DNA of 24,718 bases. Source: a virus. This document shows, piece by piece, positions 19,113 through 24,718 of the stretch. The notes below the pieces were generated by a model. It ran no database searches, was not told the origin of the DNA, and saw only the letters and a program-made list of their open reading frames with translations. How positions within the stretch are numbered: the stretch's first letter is position 1; each line of letters begins with the position of its first letter. The position numbers and the translations under genes were made by a program. The DNA is taken from IMG/VR virus record IMGVR_UViG_3300030451_000383, positions 23,071-47,788 of that record. The stretch is one strand, 5' to 3'.

Positions 19113-20762
19113 ATGGAACAAAATAAATTTGTAAAGTATCATGTGTCATGCCATGAGTGTGGCAGTTCTGATGCTGTATCAGTAAACGAAGATGGCTCGG
19201 CTAAATGTTTTAGCTGTGGCAAATTTTATAGTAATTATGAAAACAAGGTAACACCAATGGAAAAATATAAACAACCGACTACCATTGTAAATCCACATGG
19301 AGGTATATTTGGTAAATTAATTGATAGAAATATCTCAAAAGAAACAGCAGAAAAGTATGGAGTGAAAGTTATTTATGACTCAAATGGTCAAATGGCTCAA
19401 CACTTATATCCTTTTTATATAAACAATGAGCAATGTGCTACAAAGACTAGATATGTAAAAGACAAAAGATTTTCTTTTAATGGTTCTATACAAGGCTCTG
19501 GATTGTTTGGACAAAATTTATTTAAGGAAGGTGGTAAGTATCTTACTATCACAGAAGGAGAATGTGATGCTATGGCTTCATTTGAATTGCTAGGGAGTAA
19601 ATGGGCTTGTGTAAGTATCAAAAGAGGAGCTTTATCTGCAGTAAAAGATATAAAAGAAAGTTTAGAATATGTAGAAAGTTTTGATAATGTAGTGTTATGT
19701 TTTGACAAAGACAAGCAAGGACAGGAAGCTGCACAAAGAGTAGCTACGATTTTAAAACCGGGTAAAGCAAAGATTGTAACATTACCTAATGGCTACAAAG
19801 ATGCAAATGATATGCTCAAACAAGGTAAACATAAAGAGTTTACTACAGCTTGGTGGGGTGCAAAGCTTTATACTCCTAGTGGCATTATTAAAGTATCTGA
19901 TAAGAAAAAATCTTATTTAGATAGAGAAAGAAAAGAAAGCATACCTTTCCCTTGGCAGGGATTAAATAAAAAGTTATATGGTTTAAGGCAGGGAGAACTC
20001 GTAACTCTTACTGGTGGCACAGGACTAGGTAAGTCTAGTGTCACTAGGGAGTTAGAGCATTGGCTTATTAACCAAACAAAAGATAATGTAGGTGTAATTG
20101 CATTAGAAGAAGATTGGAAAAGAACAGTAGATGGTATACTTTCTATTGAAGCAAACGCAAGACTTTACATTGACCAAGAAAGAGAAAAGTTTTCTAAAGA
20201 AACTATCATGCAAATGTTTGATAAAGTATTTGAGGAGGATAGAGTATTCATTCATGCACACTTTGGCACTAATGAGATAGATGACATCTTTGCAAAGCTT
20301 AGATATCTTATAGTTGGTTGTGATTGTAAGTGGGTTGTGGTAGACCATTTACATATGCTTGTTAGTGCTGTGCATGAGGGAGATGAAAGAAGAGCTATAG
20401 ACTCTATCATGACTAGACTTCGTAGCTTGGTTGAAGAAACAGGAGCAGGGTTAATACTTGTGTCACACTTGCGTAGGGTAGATGGAAACAAAGGACATGA
20501 GAATGGCGTAGAAGTTTCTCTATCACATCTTCGTGGTTCAAATAGTATTGGACAATTAAGTGATTGTGTGATAGCATTAGAAAGAAATCAACAGTCAGAT
20601 GATGAGCTTGAAGCAAGAACAACAAAGCTTCGTGTCTTGAAGTCAAGATATACAGGAGATGTAGGCATGGCAAGTTCTTTAATTTATGATAAAGATACAG
20701 GCAGATTATCTGAAAGCGATTTATCAGAGTTTGAGGTAGAGGAAAATGGAAGTAGTATTTGA
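19113..20762 (+). CDS. Bifunctional primase-helicase (T7 gp4-like)
   Basis: 549 residues. An N-terminal zinc ribbon has C13, C16, C32 and C35. The TOPRIM primase core has TEGECDAMA with E148 and VLCFDKDKQG with D198 and D200. The RecA-like helicase has Walker A TGGTGLGKSS at 300-309, the pair EE at 332-333, VVVDHLHML at 408-416 and LILVSHLRR at 447-455, then RGSNSIGQLSD near 474-484. It unwinds DNA as a ring and makes primers for the phage polymerase, whose gene overlaps its end by 17 bases. The C-terminus is acidic (EFEVEENGSSI), as in T7 gp4, where the tail contacts polymerase. GAGGG lies 7 bases before the ATG. Confidence 0.95.
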   Translation: MEQNKFVKYHVSCHECGSSDAVSVNEDGSAKCFSCGKFYSNYENKVTPMEKYKQPTTIVNPHGGIFGKLIDRNISKETAEKYGVKVIYDSNGQMAQHLYPFYINNEQCATKTRYVKDKRFSFNGSIQGSGLFGQNLFKEGGKYLTITEGECDAMASFELLGSKWACVSIKRGALSAVKDIKESLEYVESFDNVVLCFDKDKQGQEAAQRVATILKPGKAKIVTLPNGYKDANDMLKQGKHKEFTTAWWGAKLYTPSGIIKVSDKKKSYLDRERKESIPFPWQGLNKKLYGLRQGELVTLTGGTGLGKSSVTRELEHWLINQTKDNVGVIALEEDWKRTVDGILSIEANARLYIDQEREKFSKETIMQMFDKVFEEDRVFIHAHFGTNEIDDIFAKLRYLIVGCDCKWVVVDHLHMLVSAVHEGDERRAIDSIMTRLRSLVEETGAGLILVSHLRRVDGNKGHENGVEVSLSHLRGSNSIGQLSDCVIALERNQQSDDELEARTTKLRVLKSRYTGDVGMASSLIYDKDTGRLSESDLSEFEVEENGSSI

Positions 20763-22482
20763 TATAGAAACAGATGGGTTAAATCCTACAGTCATCTGGT
20801 GTCTGGTAGCAATAGATGAAACAGGCGATGTTTATAGATATTACGAAGACACTTTAGATGAAGGTATAAAATTTTTACAGAATGCAGATAAAATTATTGG
20901 GCATAATATTTTAGGATTTGACATACCTGTAATTAAAAAATTATATGGTATAGATTTATATAATGCAAACAAAGTGGTAGATACTTTAGTTCTTTCCAGA
21001 CTTTTCAATCCTACAAGAGAAGGTGGACACAGTATAGCTAAATGGGGATATAAATTAGGTTTACCTAAAAAAGATTCTCCAGAATGGACTTGCTTTACTA
21101 AAGAAATGTTAGATTATTGTGAACAAGATGTTGTAATAAATAATAAATTATTTAATTATTTAAAAAAAGAATCTATTGGATTTTCAAAAGAATCAATAAA
21201 TTTAGAACATAAAGTTACACATTTGTTGGAAGAACAAAAACAAAATGGATTTTTATTTGATGATAAAAAAGCTATGATGTTGACATCAGAATTAAGTCTT
21301 AAACTTCAACAAACTGAAGAAAAAGTTCACAAAACATTTAAACCAATATGGATAGATGATAAATTAATTACACCTAAATTAAAAAAAGATGGGCAACTTT
21401 CTAAACAAGGATTGACAGAACAAGAATACACCGATATAATAGAGGGTAGGCTTGAGCAAAAACCTTTCATGAGAAAGACTCTTCAAGAGTTTAATCTAGG
21501 CTCAAGAAAACAAATAGGTCAAAGACTACAAGAGTTTGGTTGGAAACCGAATAAATTCACACCAACAGGACAAGCTATTGTAGATGAATCAACACTTAAA
21601 AAGATTACACATATAAAGGAAGCTCAACTTATTGCAGACTTTTTATTGTATCAAAAAAGATTAGCACAAGTTCATTCTTGGATAGAAGCAGTAGATAAAA
21701 ATGATAATAGAGTTCATGGTTCTGTAATTTCTACTGGTGCTATTACAGGAAGAATGGCACACAGAAGCCCTAACATGGCTCAAGTACCTGCTGTTTACAG
21801 CCCTTATGGTAAAGAATGCAGGTCTTGTTGGACAGTACCAGAGGGTTATAAACTTGTAGGTATAGATGCAAGTGGATTAGAATTAAGAATGTTAGCACAC
21901 TATATGGCTAACGAGGAGTATATAAATGACATTATTAACGGAGACATTCATACAACTAACAGAGAGTTTGCTGGACTTAAATCAAGAGATGAGGCAAAAA
22001 CTTTCATCTATGCACTCATTTACGGAGCTGGAGATGAGAAGATTGGAAGAATCATTAATGGAAGCAAGAATGCAGGTAAACAACTGCGAGAACGCTTTCT
22101 TGGTAGTTTACCAGCACTTAGAACTCTTAAACAACGAGTTGATAGAGCTTCGCAAAAGAAATACTTAAAAGGTTTAGATGGTAGAAAGATAATTATTAGG
22201 CATAAACATGCTGCATTAAACTCTTTATTACAGGGAGGAGGTGCAATAGTTATGAAAAAAGCATTAACTTTATTAGATTTAGACTTGAAATTAAATACGA
22301 TTGATGCTAAAATAGTTGCCAACATTCACGATGAATGGCAAATAGAAGTAAAGGAATCACAAGCAGATTATGTAGGTAGAGCAGGTGTTCAAGCTATAAA
22401 AGATGCAGGTGTATATTATAAAATGCGTTGTCCTTTGGATGGCGAATACAAAATAGGAGGTAGTTGGTATGAGACCCACTAA
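20746..22482 (+). CDS. DNA polymerase, family A (T7-like) with 3'-5' exonuclease
   Basis: 578 residues. Exonuclease motifs: FDIETDGL (D6, E8), GHNILGFDIPVI (D59), YCEQDVV (Y124, D128). Polymerase motifs: A GIDASGLELRM (D374), B RDEAKTFIYALIYGAG (R414, K418, Y422, Y426), C NIHDEWQIEV (H528, D529, E530). It copies the phage genome with primase-helicase and SSB. It is shorter than T7 gp5 (704 residues), and the thumb insertion that binds thioredoxin in T7 is not evident. The residue equivalent to E. coli Pol I F762 is Tyr (Y422), as in T7, which in virus surveys goes with a lytic life style. No DnaJ-like zinc insertion is seen. Confidence 0.95.
   Translation: MEVVFDIETDGLNPTVIWCLVAIDETGDVYRYYEDTLDEGIKFLQNADKIIGHNILGFDIPVIKKLYGIDLYNANKVVDTLVLSRLFNPTREGGHSIAKWGYKLGLPKKDSPEWTCFTKEMLDYCEQDVVINNKLFNYLKKESIGFSKESINLEHKVTHLLEEQKQNGFLFDDKKAMMLTSELSLKLQQTEEKVHKTFKPIWIDDKLITPKLKKDGQLSKQGLTEQEYTDIIEGRLEQKPFMRKTLQEFNLGSRKQIGQRLQEFGWKPNKFTPTGQAIVDESTLKKITHIKEAQLIADFLLYQKRLAQVHSWIEAVDKNDNRVHGSVISTGAITGRMAHRSPNMAQVPAVYSPYGKECRSCWTVPEGYKLVGIDASGLELRMLAHYMANEEYINDIINGDIHTTNREFAGLKSRDEAKTFIYALIYGAGDEKIGRIINGSKNAGKQLRERFLGSLPALRTLKQRVDRASQKKYLKGLDGRKIIIRHKHAALNSLLQGGGAIVMKKALTLLDLDLKLNTIDAKIVANIHDEWQIEVKESQADYVGRAGVQAIKDAGVYYKMRCPLDGEYKIGGSWYETH
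21412..21440 (+). promoter_or_regulatory. Perfect consensus sigma-70 promoter inside the polymerase gene
   Basis: TTGACA (21412-21417), a 17-base spacer and TATAAT (21435-21440), all twelve bases matching, within the middle of the polymerase gene. Transcription would lead into the nuclease genes and the ribonucleotide reductase. It has no GGGCAAT element. Function is not shown; it could be coincidence. Confidence 0.45.
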
Positions 22483-22882
22483 AGAAAAGATGAGTAAGTT
22501 TGACCTTGATTTAAAATATGGTCAGATACGAGAAGATAAAATAGCAGAAATGTTTACTGATAAAAAAATTGAAGTAAAATCTGAAAGAGGTATGTGGATG
22601 AAAACAGGAAACATATGTATTGAATATCAGTCATATGGTAAACCTTCAGGCATAGCTACTACAGAAGCAGATTATTGGTTTCACAATCTTTGTATTGGAG
22701 ATGATATATTTTGTACACTTATATTTGATGTACCTAAACTTAAAAAGCTTATAGAAAAGTTAGACTTTAAAAAGTCTGTTAGTGGTGGAGACCACAATGC
22801 TAGTAGAATGTGGTTAGTAAATGTGCGAAAATTATTTACATCTGATGTATACAAAACATTTGAGGATTTAAAGGATGAGTAA
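22469..22882 (+). CDS. PD-(D/E)XK-like nuclease, putative
   Basis: 137 residues. KYGQIREDKIAEMFTDKKIE leads into EVKSERGMWMKTGNICIEYQ and then KPSGIATTEADYW. The EVK core preceded by a Glu-bearing helix fits a PD-(D/E)XK nuclease fold, and the whole pattern resembles a family I recall beside phage polymerases. It overlaps the polymerase end by 14 bases; GGAGG is 8 bases before the ATG. A role in host DNA breakdown or recombination is likely but inferred. Confidence 0.6.
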   Translation: MRPTKEKMSKFDLDLKYGQIREDKIAEMFTDKKIEVKSERGMWMKTGNICIEYQSYGKPSGIATTEADYWFHNLCIGDDIFCTLIFDVPKLKKLIEKLDFKKSVSGGDHNASRMWLVNVRKLFTSDVYKTFEDLKDE

Positions 22883-23621
22883 TTACAAGTCAGAAGCAGG
22901 TCATTGGTATGACCATAACGGAGAACCTATGTATACTATTATAGGTGCAAATGGTAAAGAAAGAAATACTACTCTTCGTGATGCTAAAAAAGAAGGTTTA
23001 GTACCCTCTGTTACTACTATTATAGGTATAGCAGCAAAACCTTCACTAGAAAACTGGAAGATTACACAAGCTTTAGAAGCTTCTTTAAATGTAGACCAAG
23101 CTGACCCAGAATATATAAACAAATGTAAAAATGCAGGTAGAGAAGTAGGAATGAAAGCTGCAAAACAAGGTACAAAAATACACGCACAAATAGAAAAAGG
23201 ATTTTTAGGTGGAGCTAAAACAAAACCTTATAAAGTTATTAGGTCTTGGTTAGATGCAAACTATCCTAACGAACAATGGATAGCAGAAGATTCTTTCTGT
23301 GCTAACGAGGGCTATGGTGGTAAGATAGATTTGTATTCTAAGTCTGGTATATTTATAGATTTTAAAACTAAAGACAACTTAAAAGGAAAAGACTCTGCTC
23401 GTTTAGTATATGATGAACATGGTATGCAACTGTCAGCTTATGCACAAGGTTGTAATATAGAAGAGCCTGAAAGAATATCTATATTTGTTGACAGAGCAGA
23501 CACAGAATTAGTTTTAACTCATGTATGGGATAAAGAAACACACTATAAACATAAAGAAATGTTTAACAGCTTACTAAACTATTGGAAGCTTGTTAAAAAC
23601 TATGACTCAACAGTATTATGA
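22875..23621 (+). CDS. RecB/Cas4-like PD-(D/E)XK exonuclease
   Basis: 248 residues. Motifs in order: GTKIHAQIEKGF with H103, GYGGKIDLY with D152, FIDFKTK with D162 and K164, and MQLSAYAQG with Q185 and Y189. This H-D-(D)xK-QxxxY series is that of RecB-family exonucleases, which chew DNA ends. It probably does the work of T7 gp6: host DNA breakdown, primer removal and recombination. I see no cysteine set for an Fe-S cluster of the Cas4/AddB kind. It overlaps the previous gene by 8 bases and the next by 4. Confidence 0.85.
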   Translation: MSNYKSEAGHWYDHNGEPMYTIIGANGKERNTTLRDAKKEGLVPSVTTIIGIAAKPSLENWKITQALEASLNVDQADPEYINKCKNAGREVGMKAAKQGTKIHAQIEKGFLGGAKTKPYKVIRSWLDANYPNEQWIAEDSFCANEGYGGKIDLYSKSGIFIDFKTKDNLKGKDSARLVYDEHGMQLSAYAQGCNIEEPERISIFVDRADTELVLTHVWDKETHYKHKEMFNSLLNYWKLVKNYDSTVL

Positions 23622-23881
23622 ATGGAAAAAAAGCAAAACAAATAAGAAAAAAATCAAGACAACTTGTTGTTGACTGGCTTCAAACTATGTTAGTAGATGA
23701 AGAAAGAAAAAAAGTATCGGTCAATAACATTGAAAAGTATTTACCTGATGAAACTCATTTTTATGCTAATAATAAATTAATGGTTTCTGCTTACACACCT
23801 AGGTGGTTTGCACAACGGATTAAAAAGTCTAATAAAAATTTACAGGATATTACATGGCAGGATATAGAAAGCCTAGGATAA
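23618..23881 (+). CDS. Hypothetical basic protein (87 aa)
   Basis: 87 residues, basic at the start (MNGKKAKQIRKKSRQLVVDW), then YLPDETHFYANNKLMVSAYT and PRWFAQRIKKSNKNLQDITW. The layout of helices and Trp/Arg residues suits a small DNA-binding protein. I recall similar proteins in phage replication regions, without known function. It is joined to the exonuclease by an ATGA overlap and to the endonuclease by a 28-base overlap. Confidence 0.7.
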   Translation: MNGKKAKQIRKKSRQLVVDWLQTMLVDEERKKVSVNNIEKYLPDETHFYANNKLMVSAYTPRWFAQRIKKSNKNLQDITWQDIESLG

Positions 23882-24282
23882 TAAGACCAAAAGAAAAAAA
23901 TGTTCCTAAAGGATATGATTCTAAATGGGAACATAAACTACACACTACAATTTTAAAAGATTGGCAACATCATTCTGATAAAGTTTCTTATATAGTAGAG
24001 CATGAATATGAGCCAGACTTTGTAAAAACTATTGGCGATAAAGAATATTTACTTGAAGCTAAAGGTAGATTTTGGGATTATCAAGAATACAATAAATATG
24101 TTTGGATTAGAAAAGCTTTAAAACCTAATCAAGAATTAGTGTTTTTATTTTCTAGTCCATATTCTCCAATGCCACAGGCTAAACGAAGAAAAGATGGCAC
24201 TAAAAGAACTCACGCAGAATGGGCTGACAAAAACAATTTTTTATGGTATAATGAAGACAACTTACCAGAGGAGTGGAAATGA
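23854..24282 (+). CDS. Endonuclease I, Holliday-junction resolvase (T7 gp3-like)
   Basis: 142 residues. SKWEHKL (E26), EYEPDF (D55) and YLLEAKGRFW (E68, K70) match the E-D-E-K catalytic set of T7 endonuclease I (E20, D55, E65, K67). The end, THAEWADKNNFLWYNEDNLP followed by EEW, aligns with the C-terminus of the T7 enzyme. It cuts branched DNA, resolving recombination and replication junctions before packaging. The gene overlaps the preceding one by 28 bases and the next by 4. Confidence 0.9.
   Translation: MAGYRKPRIIRPKEKNVPKGYDSKWEHKLHTTILKDWQHHSDKVSYIVEHEYEPDFVKTIGDKEYLLEAKGRFWDYQEYNKYVWIRKALKPNQELVFLFSSPYSPMPQAKRRKDGTKRTHAEWADKNNFLWYNEDNLPEEWK
24224..24252 (+). promoter_or_regulatory. 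Candidate promoter before DUF3310-like and reductase genes
   Basis: CTGACA (24224-24229), a 17-base spacer and TATAAT (24247-24252), eleven of twelve matches, at the end of the endonuclease gene and about 25 bases before the next start. Position is good for driving the nucleotide metabolism genes, but it is in coding sequence. Confidence 0.4.
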
Positions 24283-24557
24283 AATATAAATTTAATGAAG
24301 ATAAAATTATAGAACTTATAAAAGAAAATATTGATGCTACATATAGTCAACACTATGCAAATGAAAAGTATCAAGCTACGGATATGATACTAGATGCAGG
24401 ACATGGGGAGGGTTTTTGTATGGGAAACATAATGAAATATGCTATGCGATATGGTAAAAAAAGAGGACATAATGATTCAGACTTGTATAAACTTATACAT
24501 TATGCTATAATAGCAATACACATAAATTATAATGATTGGGATGGAGAAATAAAATAA
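24279..24557 (+). CDS. DUF3310-like protein (92 aa)
   Basis: 92 residues. DMILDAGHGEGFCMGNIMKY followed by AMRYGKKRGHNDSDLYKLIH and YAIIAIH resembles the DUF3310 pattern (short helix with a Gly-Asn turn, then RxGKK and a Lys/Leu helix) found in many phages, including the T7 gp1.7 nucleotide kinase. Its place between DNA processing and ribonucleotide reductase suits a nucleotide-related role. GAGGAG is 6 bases before the ATG at 24279; a GTG in frame at 24273 is less likely. The next gene starts in a TAATG overlap. Confidence 0.7.
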   Translation: MKYKFNEDKIIELIKENIDATYSQHYANEKYQATDMILDAGHGEGFCMGNIMKYAMRYGKKRGHNDSDLYKLIHYAIIAIHINYNDWDGEIK

Positions 24558-24718
24558 TGGTTGATGATAAAATAGGAACTAAGCCTTACTTAGGAATTGA
24601 AATAGACTATGATAAAGAAAAACAATTTGATAAATTTAGTCTAGATACACTCAAAGATAGATATTTTTGGGAAGGAGAAACACATGCACAAGAAGCATTC
24701 GCAAGAGCCTCAGTCTTC
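24557..24718 (+). CDS. Ribonucleotide reductase catalytic subunit, N-terminus (cut by window edge)
   Basis: 54 residues are visible before the window ends. LKDRYFWEGETHAQEAFARA followed by SVF matches the N-terminal LxxRYxxxGETxxxxFxRA pattern of ribonucleotide reductase large subunits from phages and bacteria. The enzyme turns ribonucleotides into deoxyribonucleotides for phage DNA synthesis. Class I or class II cannot be told from this part. It starts in a TAATG overlap with the DUF3310-like gene; GGAG lies about 10 bases upstream. Confidence 0.85.
   Translation, partial: MVDDKIGTKPYLGIEIDYDKEKQFDKFSLDTLKDRYFWEGETHAQEAFARASVF

Noticed and set aside
20746-22482. DnaJ-like zinc insertion in the polymerase, as in some marine podoviruses
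   Set aside because: The polymerase has no CxxC repeats; only the normal exonuclease and polymerase motifs are present.

Overview
The window is part of the genome of a tailed double-stranded DNA phage, most likely a lytic podovirus-like virus of an AT-rich aquatic (probably marine) bacterium. The reasons are the very AT-rich sequence, dense packing with many overlapping genes, and a complete set of phage hallmark genes: capsid, scaffold, portal, both terminase subunits, a T7-type replication and recombination set, and the start of a ribonucleotide reductase. I see no tRNA, rRNA, integrase, CRISPR or insertion sequence. No RNA polymerase gene lies in the window. Both ends cut through genes: major capsid protein at the left, ribonucleotide reductase at the right.

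The genome is organised as two divergent arms. The left arm (about 1-10296, minus strand) is the packaging and virion arm. Read in transcription order it holds small terminase, a cluster of tiny overlapping genes (a membrane peptide and several very basic proteins), an intact IscU-type Fe-S scaffold protein, large terminase, portal, a small gene overprinted on the portal C-terminus, a 58-residue membrane protein, a long coiled-coil repeat protein, scaffold and capsid. It starts at a perfect consensus sigma-70 promoter whose +1 falls on the small-terminase ATG, so that message should be leaderless.

The central region (10297-11659) is largely non-coding. It holds the two back-to-back consensus promoters, about 480 bases rich in hairpins (including a tandem pair with compensatory base changes), one minus-strand gene with its own promoter and a strong terminator, and an AT-rich stretch with a 14-base palindrome and short repeats.

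The right arm (11660-24718, plus strand) carries early and middle genes. First come many small unknown genes, several behind sigma-70 promoters that share a GGGCAAT element at a fixed distance from the -35 box, and several behind leaders of 100-180 bases with strong hairpins. A GP88-like cysteine-rich protein lies here. Then come an SSB-like protein, primase-helicase, family A DNA polymerase, a PD-(D/E)XK-like nuclease, a RecB/Cas4-like exonuclease, a T7 endonuclease I-like resolvase, a DUF3310-like protein and ribonucleotide reductase. Together these copy the DNA, recombine and resolve it, and supply dNTPs.

The most notable points are the phage IscU with all active-site residues, the structured non-coding region at the divergent promoters, the number of perfect sigma-70 promoters (seven, two of them inside terL and the polymerase gene), the recurrent structured leaders, and the overprinted gene in the portal tail.
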